From Lutraria lutraria (Eukaryota > Mollusca > Bivalvia > Venerida > Mactridae), in assembly GCA_964023205.1 (NCBI GenBank), contig OZ026835.1, positions 37,731,083 through 37,795,082 of the forward strand: 64,000 nt of DNA, written 5' to 3'. A model generated the notes under the pieces. The model did not search any database, was not told the DNA's origin, and saw only the letters and a program-made list of their open reading frames with translations. This document shows, one piece after another, positions 24,229 through 36,236 of the stretch (within the stretch, counting starts at the first letter, position 1; each line of letters opens with the position of its first letter). Both the position numbers and the translations under genes were made by a program.

Positions 24229-25504
24229 TTATAATACTCAAAAAGCAAAGTGCAAAATACAATGTATAGACAAAATTGAGATACGGGTATAAAATATATA
24301 TTTTGTCGATATAAACGAAAAGTTAAAAAAATACTTGCTGTTAAATACACTTGTTTTTTGTGCAAATATCCCTTAAATTTAATGACACAAAAATAAAAAA
24401 ACAATGATTCTTCACTAGTTCATAGTGTCCTCTAGGTGCTCGACTAAAGATAAAACTCACAAATTTTGTCCAATGTCCACAATTTCACAATATGTTAAGT
24501 CCTATATTCACAAAATTGACTGAACTGTCAAATAAGAATAGTTCCCTAAAATTTGACACAATGTTTTGTATAAACTGGAAAGAAGAAACAGGTTTTAAGA
24601 TGTCATTATTTAATAAAGTTTCACAAAGTTATAATGTTAATTCACAATATTAAGAAAAAAGGTAAATCGTCTTGGGATAAAGTATTTGTTGAATAAGTAG
24701 GTACAGCATAGACATCAAATAAACCACGCTACCATGGATGACACAAGCATGAAAAAAGCGTACGTGATTCTGTTTGATATTCATGGCTGGTCGAATTTGT
24801 ATGCTAACGACATCCAGTATTTTTCGATGATGATTTACAGAGGCGTGTGTGGAGATCGTGAATTAGTTTACCACCAAAAATGTTGGACTATACACACAAA
24901 ACAAATTCAAATTACTTGGAAGTGGTTTATTTCAATTTTTGTTTAATTAGTTTGCTAATAACAAATGTCCAGTAGGTGGAGATATATAACATCAAGGAAT
25001 GCACGTAAGTCAATTATTTTGTAGATCAAGCGCTGGTCTTTACATTATTTAAGGTAAACGTTAGGGTAAAACCGAAAGTTCATCTTGTTTTTTTCCAATA
25101 TGGCGACCTGTTTACTTGTCATGTGAACTAAGTAGATATAAGTGTCTCTAAATGGTATAATTTCCCTGTTCTTAGGTCGAGCATCTAGTTTATTGTTTCA
25201 TTAATGCATTTACATACATATTAGTGTTTGACATTCAATATTCATGATGATAATTTAACCGTGACAAAAATACCATATTTTTCGACTTTTTAATTCTAAC
25301 TTGTATTATAACTTTCATGTGTAATTCAGTTTGTAATAGTTTTAGTTTCTATAGATAACAATGTCCATGATGGCAAAATTTGGTTAGTCCACACTAAATA
25401 ATTGAAGAAATATTCGTCATACAAAATTTAAGTGTTCTAAGTGGCAAGGAATGTCATCAATGGTTGCAAGAGGCATTACCTTAACGTTACGTAATTACGA
25501 ATAG
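24229..25504. other. unique noncoding sequence between IR1 and IR2
   Basis: No spliced or continuous gene could be supported. A short ATG frame at 24734-24946 has no recognisable domain, no splice context and low complexity in codon choice, so I do not call it. Confidence 0.5.
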
Positions 25505-25568
25505 AATTTCCCAGTTTATATATTCAGAAGAAAAATGAAAACTGAAAGTAGGAAACAGTACGCTACAG

Positions 25569-25640
25569 GGGGCCGTTTAATCAACATGGTCGGTCGTAAG
25601 TCCGGTCTTAACTTAAGACCTAAAGTTAAGACTTTTCCTA
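25569..25640. promoter_or_regulatory. Harbinger left TIR and subterminal palindrome
   Basis: After the 10-bp TIR there is a GGTCGTAAG motif, a perfect palindrome GGTCTTAACTTAAGACC (25604-25620) and a further GTTAAGAC. Related GTCTTA..TAAGAC motifs occur at the other end. Such sites are plausible binding targets for the Myb-like protein; this is an inference. The Myb-like ATG lies 250 bp inside, so its promoter must overlap this region. Confidence 0.55.
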
Positions 25641-26297
25641 CGACCGAGGGATTACCGTTTTATGAAGACGGTCGTAAGTCGCCGGTCGCAGCTAAGGCCG
25701 CTTTGCGTCGTACGTCCTTACAAACAGTGACGCAGTCTGAAAACGTAAACTTCCGGGTCACTTGACTAAGCGCGCGCCTGTCAAAATATCGTCTGTATCC
25801 ACTGAAAAAACATAGAAAGAGATGGCCGCCAGCAGGAGAAAAGCGAATTGGTCGGAGAAGGAAGTCGAAAGTTTGGTGCAGGAGTGTTCGGACAGTGTAA
25901 GCTTGATATATTCCAAACATGGAGAAGGTTGTAGTGAGAAGAAGAGTGAGTTTTGAAAGGCGTTGACGGAAAGGTTTATTTTTACAACACGTACTCAGAT
26001 CATGACAGATGATTGTATTTGGTTTTGTTTTGTCACTTTTAATATGCGTACATGTATCACGTATTATGAAATAAAATTTTCACCTTAAAAGTAATATTTC
26101 CCATAAATATTGGCAGCTTTTTTCGTGTTTTCTGCATGCAATCTATATCAGTATTTAACATGTCAAACGTATCATGATACGGATAGATTTAGAAATGGAT
26201 TTTCAAGTATTTTAAGACATTCAAACACGTGTTTGAATTCATGCAAGAGCTATTAATCAACTAGTCATGCCTTTGATACGATGTCTCTTAATTCATA

Positions 26298-26332
26298 CAG
26301 GGATGCTATAGTACATACTCATATCATCCCTG
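26298..26332. repeat. imperfect 35-bp palindrome (CAGGGATGCTATA type)
   Basis: It begins CAGGGATGCTAT and ends ATATCATCCCTG, like the palindrome in the transposase gene. It lies in intron 1 of the Myb-like gene. No clear target duplication is visible. Confidence 0.5.
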
Positions 26333-27019
26333 ATGACTTTTGCACTAAATATTAAATGCCATATGATAGATATTTTACCAATTTCATTATGTTGTAATTT
26401 TAATATGTTATTTTAGGATTAATAGTGTAGGAGGATGCAGCAGAGTAGTCGATGAAGTTAGTAAAAAATGGAAACATTTAAAGGTACAAATAAAATGTAT
26501 CATTATATTAATTGCTCTTGAAACTCTGTCATTGAAGCTCATCAATTATGGGGCTTAGGCAGGTTTTTGTTTATATGCAGTGCTGTATGAAAGTTTACCT
26601 GTAATTAAATAGTGTGTGATAAATTCCAAATACTACTATTTAACACGTTCACGGCTTGTGATGAATGTTGATAATCAGCTGTATGTGCCCTTAACCCATT
26701 AGCTACCTATGCATATGCTATGGTGCTTGTAACATAGTGCTACGGTAGACGGTTTACTCACACATCATCGTATTGGGTTGGGGAAGTCTCAGAACGATAG
26801 AGGATGCTAAGTGCATCTATATATTTGAACTGAAATATCTTTCAAGTGTTTTCCTATTTATATTTGTATGATAATCAGTTAAACTTTCAGTTACTTAAGA
26901 CATTCCCCCCAACCATTATCCATCTCTCATCTCATCATGTTTTTGCATTTTCTCTGGATATGGTTGGTTAACAAGGTGTGTTAGGGCCCAGTGTGTAGGG
27001 ACCTTGGGGCTCACCATAG

Positions 27020-27112
27020 CTGCTGAATGTATGCATATCATGTCATACCATACCATGCCTTTTCTTATCATTTCATATCATTTCATGTCATATCATTTCA
27101 TGTCATTTTGAT
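27020..27112. repeat. CATTTCATATCATTTCATG low-complexity tract
   Basis: Degenerate 5-mers of the CATWT type repeat through the tract, inside intron 2 of the Myb-like gene. It has no coding meaning. Confidence 0.6.
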
Positions 27113-27499
27113 ATTCGCAAGAGGCATAATTATAGAAGAACAGCGGTATGTAATTTGTGTTCTTTATCTTTTAAGTTTCTCAAAGTTCAGTTTGACAACA
27201 CATTGTTTATAATTTGGTTTTGCAAACCTTATAATTTTATTACAACAGAAAACTAAAACTAAACCATACATTGTACTTCATATCAAGCTACTGTTTGAAA
27301 ATGAACTTAACAAATCCTTGCCTTTAAACAAGAACAAAAAAAAATCCTATTTTCTCAATGCTATGCAGAGTCAGACAAAGAAAAAGGAGCAGAAAAGAAG
27401 AAGGCACATGAACACAACAGGAGGAGGTGAACCAGTGAGTTCATTAAAGTCATGGGAAGAGAAGGTACAAATTGAATTTTTTTTTGTACTCAATACTTT

Positions 27500-27830
27500 A
27501 TGGTCGAGTGGTTAAAGTCGCCGACGTCGATTCACTGTAACCTCTCACTGATATAGGGTCATGTATTCAAGCCCTGCTACCAACCATGTCTCTTTATGTG
27601 AGCAAAGTAGGCAGTTTCTTAGGGAGCTCAGCATGGGAATCTTATACGTGTTCTTCCCAGGAGCGATGGCCTGGTGAAATGTCTGTCTCATAAGACTCTG
27701 TTGAAATGGGGCATAAAACCCGATATAAAAACAGAGACGAACTAACGAAAAGATACCCAAATGGCTTTTCCATGTTAAAATTTGGCCACAAAAATCCGAC
27801 ATTAGCCACACAAACCCACTTTTGGACACT
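27500..27830 (+). repeat. tRNA-derived SINE in a Harbinger intron
   Basis: The head reads GGTCGAGTGGTTAAAGTCGC (A-box-like, tRNA-Leu type) and CATGTATTCAAGCC (weak B box). The body has TCTTTATGTGAGCAAAGTAG and GTTCTTCCCAGGAGCGATGG, and ends AAAACCCGATATAAA. The same 3' half recurs at 39438-39571 and 54175-54308, so it is a family tail. It inserted into intron 3 of the Myb-like gene. Confidence 0.65.
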
Positions 27831-29639
27831 AAAGTGACTCCCCTATAGACAAAGAGTACTAACCCTTACCAACTAGTCACCCAAACTAATTTGTTTGTAC
27901 GAACAATCTAATATTAATAGTTAATCCAAACAATTGCTTTCAAGCACTGAACGTTGCACTTAGTTGACAATGATACAGCAAAGGTGTCCATGTCAAAATT
28001 AATATTCATTAATAATTTAGAAAGTGAATGTTTGAACTATTTTTTAATTGCAGTTAATGATCAGCTCGATTTTTTTCTGAACTTAAGTAGCTCAAACCCT
28101 TTTAATTAAATGTTACATTTTAGATAGTAGATGTAATTCCTAACGCTATTATAGAAGGCATATCTGATGGCATGGATTTATTCCAACAGAAGAGTGCTGA
28201 AGGTAACTGCTTTAATGTTGTAAAACACTGTATAATAATGTTTAAACATGTATTGATGATAATAATAGTATAAATGTATTACATACAGTACAAAGTGTAC
28301 AGTGTACATATGTATATATAATGTGAAGATTAAAAGTAATACATGTGTAAGAAAACTAAAATTATGATCATTCCTTTTTTCATTAACAAGTTGATTTGAA
28401 GTAACGCATTTACAGTCGATTCTGTATCTACATGTAGGTACTAAAAAAAACCACACAGCACCAGAGTCAGTGGAATCAGAGAGTATTCTAGAGATCGATG
28501 GTATGGAAACAGTGTTGTTGCATCCTAGAAATGTCCAAGTTCAGGTTGGTTTAATAAAAGTAATAATATGTTAACAGTCAAATGCATTTCTGAAAGAACA
28601 TAAAGTCACAAAGGCTAATGAACATTCCTAGTGTTTATTCATTTATGTACAGCAAACAAAGAATCAGAAATCGCTTCATAAAGATGCATAAGGCACATTT
28701 CATAAGACAGTACTACATTTAAAATAACACTGTAATTAGAGTTTTATGATTATACCGGGCACTTCTTTGTTGGCTAACATGTTATCTGCAAAGTGAAATA
28801 TTCGCAGGTACTAAATGAAGAAACACAGTCGACAGAAGACATTGAACCTACCACGTCCAGTGCAAAGGGTAGAAAAAGGAAAAGGTATCACATGATCAGT
28901 AAAAGCTTTTGAGTTACAATAAACACTGGCTCTGGTGGAATTTAAAAAAAAAGATATGCTCATATTTCATTTTTGACAGTACTTATTATGGTCTTATTTA
29001 TCAGAATACCTGATTTTTCAATCAATTCAAACATTTAACCTTTTTTGCTTATTATTAATTACGGATTTGATCATTTCTTAAAAAATGATTATATAATCTG
29101 ACAATAACATAAAATTCGGCAAATGCAGTGCTCTTACAGATGTAATAAAATTGCACATCATTACCTGAACAATAATTCGAATGAACTGCATGCCAGAAAT
29201 GAGATAATTCAATTTTAGATAAATAATGTGTTATTGATTACATTTTTTACAGGTGATGTTTTGATATAAATTCATGATACACCAACGCAGTAAACAGTGA
29301 TGTGATTATTTTTTCTAGCATAGTTTCCACTGTCAAATTTAACAGTGTTGGTTTACCACGGTATGCATATAATTCATTCATGCTTATTCCAATAGTTTGT
29401 GTAATTGTTTGTCTTTCTTTCATGTGTTTAAGGTCAGTGAGTTCTCTAGAAGAAGCCCAACTGTCATTTTACGAGGAAAATATTGCACTCTGTCAGGCAC
29501 AGAGACAGGTTGCCATTCAGCAGGTAAAAACCATGACTGCCCAAGAGGAATTTTTTAAAGTGGCAACTGCCAAGCTCAGAGAAAAAGAAAGTATGACAGA
29601 TTTCTTTAATCTGTTTGCATAACAGTAAGTTAACCTATA

Positions 29640-30430
29640 TGTTATACATACTAAGGTATTAACCTTCATATAACTTTATACATCTTAAGTTAAACCAACT
29701 AACTTCGCATGTAATATACAAAACATCCAGACTTGTTAAGGCAAATATCTGTTGAAGAAACATTTTACAGTGAATGCACAAGTTTGTCAGTCATAATGAT
29801 ACTTTACACATGAATATGCTTCAAGTTGGCTAGTGAAAGTCACTATTTCTTACCATTATTTCAATATTCAATAGTATTTAAAGAAGTCAGACTTAAAAAT
29901 ACTTTTTATTTTATTTTCAGCTGAAATGGAAATACAGATATTGGTTCTTACTTTTAGAAAATGTAAATTACATTACTTTTGTCTCATGTACTTTGAGTTG
30001 TTGTCTGTTTTATTTCAAACTGAAATGACCCTTTGACTTCCCTCAGTTGTGTATTTCTTGTAGTTTAAAAATATTCAAATGTTGACCAGAAAAACAGAGA
30101 CAAACTCACTGATCATTATGGCATGTAAGAAGTTGCAATGTTTGTAGTATCATTTATTGTTACAATACACATACATACAGGAAAAGTAAGTGCTCCCTTA
30201 GGTGATGTATGAAGACATACTAATGACCACTAACACCATTGCTGCATCCTGCTTCCAAGAAACAAAATCTCGCACAATTTTTTACACTTTTATTCTTTTT
30301 CAGGTCATTAATACATGTTATTAACGGTTAAGCAATGTTCATAAAATTAAACCATTAACACTTAGAAACTGGTGCTTCTCATAGGAGTGACTAATACCCC
30401 CACACACCGATTTGACGCTTTTTCAGAAGT
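29640..30430. other. 3' flank of the Myb-like gene
   Basis: This is AT-rich noncoding sequence between the two convergent Harbinger genes. No exon is supported. Confidence 0.6.
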
Positions 30431-30439
30431 GTTACTGGA

Positions 30440-30900
30440 TATTACTTACCGTTTCGTCTGGCACCAGCACTGCTTGCTAGAACACTTTCATACTTCTACA
30501 GTTCTACAGTTGTTGAGTATGCTCATTCTCAATACACCCATATCAAGAAATCCCATTTTAACCTTGACTTAATTTGGACTTAGAATGATGCTGTAATAGG
30601 TTAAGTTGATTTTACAGTTTGTATGGCACCAATACCACTTGCAAGAACACTTTCATTCTTTTGGAGTTGTTGCGTATGATCATACTCAATACACCCCTAT
30701 CAAGAAATCCCACTTTGACCTTGACTTAATTTGGACAGAATGATTCTGTACCAAGTTAAGTAGATTTAATCGTTTCGTCTAACGCCAATACAGCTTGCTA
30801 GTAAGCTTTGACACTTCTACAGTTGTTGCTTACGACCATTCTCAATCCACCCATAATGATCAAACACCGACTTTGACCTTGACATTGTTCAAATGGGCTA
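30440..30900. repeat. three degenerate direct repeats of about 160-170 bp
   Basis: A unit starting near CGTTTCGTCTGGCACCAG and containing GCTTGCTAGAACACTTTCA and ATCAAGAAATCCCA occurs near 30444, 30614 and 30771. It runs directly into a hairpin-ended repeat fragment and is probably part of a related composite element inserted between the convergent genes. Confidence 0.6.
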
Positions 30901-30944
30901 TTGCTGCACAAGCATGCCACCAGGGGCATACATGTTTATTGAAC

Positions 30945-31451
30945 ACAGCTTTGTTTTCTTAAGATTTGACCTAGCGACCTAGTTTTTGACCCGAGATGAC
31001 CCATGTTCAAAGTTGTTCTGAGATATTATAAAGATAAACATTCTGACAAGGTTTCATGAGTATCCAATCAAAATAGTGACTTCTAGAGTGTTCACAAGGT
31101 TTTCTAGCAATTTGCCCTAGTGACCTAGTTTTTGACCGGAAATGACCCATTATCAAACTTGACCTACATATTATTAAAATAAACATTCTGACAAAGTTTC
31201 ATAAAGATCCAATCAGAACAGTGATTTCTAAAGTGTTCACAAGGATTATTTGGCCCTGGTGACCTAGTTTTCCCCCAAAATGGCCCAATATCGAACTTGT
31301 CTGAGATTTTGTCAATATTAACATTCTGACCTAGCTTTGCTAAAATAGAGCTAAAAATGTGGCCCCTAGTGTGTTCACAACATAAAGTTTGACAACGCCG
31401 GACAGAGACTGATCATAAAAGCTCACCCTGTCACTTTGTGACATGTGAGCT
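30945..31451 (+). mobile_element. hairpin-ended bivalve repeat, 5'-truncated
   Basis: The units contain GATTTGACCTAGCGACCTAG and CATTCTGACAAGGTTTCATG. The right end is the same AGCTCACCCTGTCACTTTGT...GTGAGCT nested hairpin as at 20050. It ends only 30 bp from the transposase stop codon, so it may supply or remove the transposase 3' end. Confidence 0.65.
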
Positions 31452-31480
31452 AAAAATACATGATATAGAATTTTACTATA

Positions 31481-34400
31481 TTAATTAAAAAGATTAATAA
31501 TGCGCTGGCGATATGCAACAGCATTTTCATCATTAACAGCAGCTACTTGTCCATCCTGTCCTGCCACCATCACTACCTGTTCATTTTCCGGCAAAGGAAT
31601 GTTTCTATCCAAACAGAGGTTATGCAAACTTGCACACGCAACTATTATTTTACAGCATTTCCCTGGTCGTTTGTATAGTACTCCCCCAGTTTTATGTAAA
31701 CATCTGTAATAAAAACATGATAAACCTAACAATGAATATCATACTCTTGTTCAAATTTGATGAAATAATAATGTTTGTAATTCAATAACATTCATCCAAC
31801 ACTTCATAATCATAAGCATAGTTTGACTGGGACATGACATACTAGTAGTTTTTATCTTTTTTGCAGTGTTTCTAACAGCAGTGTTTATGAATATTGAATA
31901 GAAATCACTTTTTTAATGCGAATTAATTGAAGGACTAACACTTTACAATGCATGAAATATGGATATGCTGAAACGTTACCTATATTTCATAGAATATCAG
32001 TTTAACTAATTGTCATCATGACTGATCATAAAACGTGGCATGCTTCTAAAGAATACACATCAATAACAAATTTCAAAATAAAAGTAAAAACCTGAATCTA
32101 GATTTCAACAGTCCAAAGGCCCTCTCTACAACCATCCTGCCATTTATGTGAGCACGATTGTAGGCTTGTTCACTGATTGTAACAGGATGCAGCAATGGTG
32201 TCAGTAAGTATTTTCGTAGTGCATACCCCGAATCTCCTAACAGATGACCAATATTGCTGTTCTCTAAATGGTCCTGTAATTCATCATGAGAACAATTAAT
32301 TATGACAAGTGATCATTATGACTGATATAATTACTGTCTTATCCATGTTTGGATAGGATATTTCACTTTTAACTTTTTATTTTAATGGGTTTAAACTCAA
32401 CTGAACAGTGCATGTTAATTACATTAAATACTGTAAGAAATTATTAAATGACGAAAGCATTAATACTTAGAAGTAAATATCATCAACATTCTATAAAACA
32501 GTCGGCATTACTATAACTCATAGCCCTTTTGAGTACTCCATTTACTGCTCTATTATGACAGTATAATCGCATCGAAATAAGTAATTGTGAAGGTTCCGAC
32601 AAAATTCCAACACTAATACATTTTGAACTCGCAACATACGGGATAAAAGTCCGACATTCTACATGTACTTCACTGCTCATACATATTGTTTCTGTAGGAC
32701 CTTTTGAAAGTGCATAACAAGTTTTAACAATATTACATGAGACTGTTACGCATTTATGTTCTCATATGCAGATGTATGCATTTTCAGTCCTATTTAATAA
32801 TGTTAATTGTAGATATGGCAAATTACCTTCAATGCAGAGTTCTCAAATATAGAGGCGTCATGAGTGGATCCTGGCCACTTTGCAACAATGTCTGTGAATC
32901 TAGAATATATCAGAAAATGATTTTGTTCTTCATTTAAATATTTATTAGCCTCTGAATTAACATTGACATTCTTTCAATTAGTTCTTTTGTGACAGGATGC
33001 CCGCCAAGATACTTGATGCAGAAAATGTCGAAAAATAGGTTGTCTGAATAAGGATTAAAGATGGAAAAATCCTTTCGGGCAGCTGAGCAACCAAATAATT
33101 TGAAGACCAACTTGAAACACATTGAATGCATTTAATTACTGACATGGGGGATTACATTTTCAAATTTCACTGACATCTTTTTTTAAATTCCTTTATTTTA
33201 AAAGAAAACATTTCAAAATCAGTTTTTCATACTCAGTGATACCAGGTAGTTGTAAATACAATTACCTGGTGATACTGCGAAGTGATCACTAAATATAAAC
33301 ATGAGGCCTGACTACAATGACAAGTGATTGGAGCAAACATGTAATATAGGTTACCTTGCTTTGTGATCAACACATGCCTGCACATTCATCGCATGGTAGT
33401 TTTTTCTGCAAATGTATATTTCTTCATTAACTGATGGAGCAGTAATTGGAATTAACGTTCCATCTACTGCTCCAACAGTGTATGGTATATGACAATTCTG
33501 AAAAAATGCCTGTTTAATGTCAATCAGTCCTCTACCATCTGGGAACCTGAAATTAACCAACACTCATTATATTCATATGTATGAATTAAAAAAATCACAG
33601 TATTCGAAAGATCCAGAAATATTGTTTCTTCAAAATAAACCATATTGTATTTTTTTTCCCGAATACTTGTAAAGGTAAAGTTTTGAAAGCAGTTACTTAT
33701 TTATAGTCGATTATTATTCTATAATCATATCATATAAAATGCATGCATACATGTGCACCAATTTCAACTGCTTGCTATTTCATGGTCATTATACAATTTC
33801 TAATTGCAATTACTTTCAGCTGGACTTAAGTCACTTAACACTGATCATTATTATTCATCAGTGTATTCTGGCTCCTGCCGATAACTGTAGTTAACTCTGC
33901 CCCTTTTGCATTCAAGTGTTTTTTTCTTTGGAAATACATTAAACTCACCTTATATTATCAATTTTGTCATTGATAGCATCTACAAACCTGTCAATTATAT
34001 GACATGCACTTGATCTGTAACAAAATCAAACATTGGATCTTTTTTAAAAAATGGAAACAATAAGGTATCCTCAAGTATCGTCAATCAAACATTTATCATT
34101 ATGATAGAGCAAAATGTCAAGTGATAAGAATTGACTGCATACAAATGATATTTAATCTCTGTATGCATGGTTCAAATCTTTGCTGCATTAATTAGCCTTT
34201 TACTTATTGCAAATCAGTGAGTAGTAGTGAGCAGAAAGTATAAGTACATGTACCTACTAACTCCATGCAAATCTGCCACCTCAGACAATAAATCACCCTT
34301 TGCCAAATACCGCAAACCAATAAGCACCTGAAAATGAAGTAATGGTTGTAAATTCATTTTCATTTTGACATATATTAAGTAGAATCTAGTACCATAATTG

Positions 34401-36068
34401 AGGACTTTGTATACAGTGTATTTATATAGGCAAAGATCTATACTGTACATGTATAGATCTAGTATATAGTCAGTGCCCCGTTTACCGGTGTTATCCAAAT
34501 AACGGTGCATCTTATAATATCCGTAATATACACGCATCATGCATAACTTACCATTGTCAACAGAGTAAAACGTCATTTTGAGGATAAGTATGCATTAAAA
34601 TTTGTTTTGTATTAAAAAATACATGAAATATGAATGATTCAATAAAAAAACGTAGCTTTTCTTTGAAAAACGAGATTTCTTTCACTGCCGTCTGCATTTT
34701 TGAATGCAGGTGGTCATTTTTATGTCACTTCCGCTATAAAATAGTTCTGTGCTGAAATTATTGTTTGGAGTTTAACCCAGCATAATAATATCACTCCTAC
34801 ATTATGACGCCATGTGACCTTCAGAGGTTTCTACTTGTGCATTGTTATTAAGATCATTCGAGGAAAGAAACATGGCGGCCGACTGCATTGTATTTATTGA
34901 TTGTGGGCACTAGATTAGTACAGATTTTGAACATTTGACTGTTGGCATTTGTAAAAGAGATGTGTACTAATAAAAGAAAATATTTGGTTAACGTCAGTGA
35001 TTTTTTTTCTTTATTCTATTTCCGTTCTAAATTTAGCAACACCGTTATTTGGTACCACCTGTATATATCATGTTTAGTTATGATCATAATAACTTAGCAC
35101 TTGCTTGGAATGTAGGCTTGGGTAATTCATCATTATTGCCTGTTTTACTGTTGGTTCAACTGAATCATGTGGCTATTATTATACAGGGTATGCATGTTTT
35201 ATTTCATTAAGTTTAGTACTTAAAGGGCCGTCTTGATGACTCAGTTGTTTACACACTCTGACTTCTCACGGAGTTCAATTCCCAGCATTCTCTTCAGTTT
35301 GTTGTTTACATCAAGGACTTACGTAAGTCCCTGTTTACATTCACTAACATACTTGAAATAAGTAGTAACATTAACTATTTTATTAATTGAACAGATACTA
35401 TAAGCAACATGCAATGTTATTTCATCATGACATGTACACTGTACAACAGGACAGGTACGAAAATTTTTGGGAACGAATTAATACAGTTTCGCAAGAATCT
35501 TTGACTTCGACATAAACATGAATATGATGCAAGCAGACCGAAGCTACGAACGCATGGACTACAGTAATCAATTACTGTCTTCAGTATTACGTGTCAACGG
35601 ATGAACAAAATACTTATCGTTATAAATAATTGATAAAACAGATGTGTCACTCCTTCATTCGTCTTCACAACACTAAAAACTTTTCAAGTGACGTCACTTG
35701 GATCTTAAAATAGACATACTGCACTGTGCATCATACTGTACGCGATCAATACACTGAACCATACAGCCGGAGGTTTTTAAAGTAGTCATTATAAAGGGTT
35801 AGTGTTTTAATTTACCTGTGTTAAAACAGGGATGCTATATTACATGTAATATAGCATCCCTGGTTAAAACTGGGATTGGTTGTGAACGGTTGGTCTGTTT
35901 CCCAAGTTTTGGCTCCAGTGTCCTACACAAAAACAGAACGCCCTCTCTATCCAAGCGGTACCTGGAAAGAATTTCCCAATCACGCAAGTCTTTGAAATCA
36001 GCGCGATCTCGAAAAATTCGGGCAGCGCGTCTTTGGCGCACGGGTTGGGCAGCTTCAATGGCCGCCAT
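31481..36068 (-). CDS. PIF/Harbinger DDE transposase (HARBI1-like)
   Basis: Seven exons on the minus strand: 36068-35844, 34327-34254, 34014-33949, 33546-33355, 32899-32827, 32273-32092 and 31703-31481. They give 344 residues with no internal stop and matching phases, close to the usual HARBI1 length. A helix-turn-helix region reads VLIGLRYLAKGDLLSEVADL HGVSRSS. The DDE nuclease follows: AVDGTLI (first Asp), GDSGYALRKYLLTP (second Asp) and VVERAFGLLKSRFR (Glu). THDASIFENS, APSVNEE and KNYHAMN also fit. The ATG at 36068 has a strong AAAAATGG context. Exon 1 meets a 35-bp palindromic insertion, and the frame holds only with the donor CAT|GTAATA at its centre. The original donor would give a stop. 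Confidence 0.9.
35820..35870. mobile_element. 35-bp palindromic insertion with 8-bp target duplication
   Basis: Positions 35827-35862 form a perfect 36-bp palindrome starting CAGGGATGCTATATTACA. It is flanked by GTTAAAAC at 35820-35827 and 35863-35870 (one base shared with the palindrome edge). An 8-bp duplication with CAGGG ends fits a hAT-type insertion or its remnant. Removing it on the minus strand restores CCA GTT TTA ACA CAG|GTAAAT, which would read ...PVLTQ|VLIGLRYL, a typical Harbinger join. Confidence 0.8.
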
Positions 36069-36119
36069 TTTTAAGACAATCAACCGAGTTACGACTGAAC
36101 CGACCCAGCCTTAAAGTTA

Positions 36120-36236
36120 CGACCTTTATTTAAGACATCTTAGCTGCGACCTCGTTGATAAAACGGCTCGACGTCGTAAGACCTGTCTTGCGACCAAGTC
36201 TTAGCTAAGATCGGTCTTACAAAATAAAACGGCCCC
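36120..36236. promoter_or_regulatory. Harbinger right TIR and subterminal repeats
   Basis: The region contains GTCGTAAGACC, the palindrome TCTTAGCTAAGA (36199-36210), ATCGGTCTTAC, and the terminal AAACGGCCCC. These mirror the motifs of the left end. The transposase ATG is 168 bp away, so this is also its promoter region. Confidence 0.55.

Larger units (their letters stand above)
25822..29622 (+). pseudogene. Harbinger Myb/SANT-like DNA-binding protein, with nonsense codon
   Basis: Seven exons join in consistent phases: 25822-25973, 26417-26483, 27369-27464, 28124-28202, 28438-28544, 28808-28884 and 29433-29622, giving 255 codons plus stop. The N-terminus (KANWSEKEVESLVQE, then INSVGGCSRVVDEVSKKWKHL) is the Myb/SANT-like domain of Harbinger-associated proteins, which bind the ends and bring in the transposase. 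A basic SQTKKKEQKRRRHMNTTGGG linker follows, then IVDVIPNAIIEG, a basic KGRKRKR patch (likely nuclear signal) and a Glu/Gln-rich C-terminal coiled coil. Codon 45 (25954-25956) is TGA where the family has Trp (SEF-W-KAL), so the copy is nonfunctional unless this is a sequencing error or allele. Confidence 0.88.
25569..36236. mobile_element. 10.7-kb PIF/Harbinger transposon
   Basis: The ends are GGGGCCGTTT...AAACGGCCCC, flanked by the 3-bp duplication CAG (25566-25568 and 36237-36239). CAG fits the CWG target reported for vertebrate Harbinger elements. Inside are the two genes of an autonomous Harbinger in convergent orientation: a Myb/SANT-like DNA-binding protein (25822-29622, plus) and a DDE transposase (36068-31481, minus). 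The matching site in the other IR2 arm (about 62885-62905) is unoccupied, so the insertion is younger than the inverted duplication. The introns and the middle have collected SINE and hairpin-repeat insertions. Both genes carry a lesion. Confidence 0.92.

Noticed and set aside
24734..24946. 70-residue plus-strand frame
   Set aside because: It has no recognisable domain, splice signals or repeat-independent support.
25954..25956. Selenocysteine reading of TGA in the Myb-like gene
   Set aside because: The family has Trp here. A single-base TGG to TGA change is simpler, and nothing suggests a selenoprotein.
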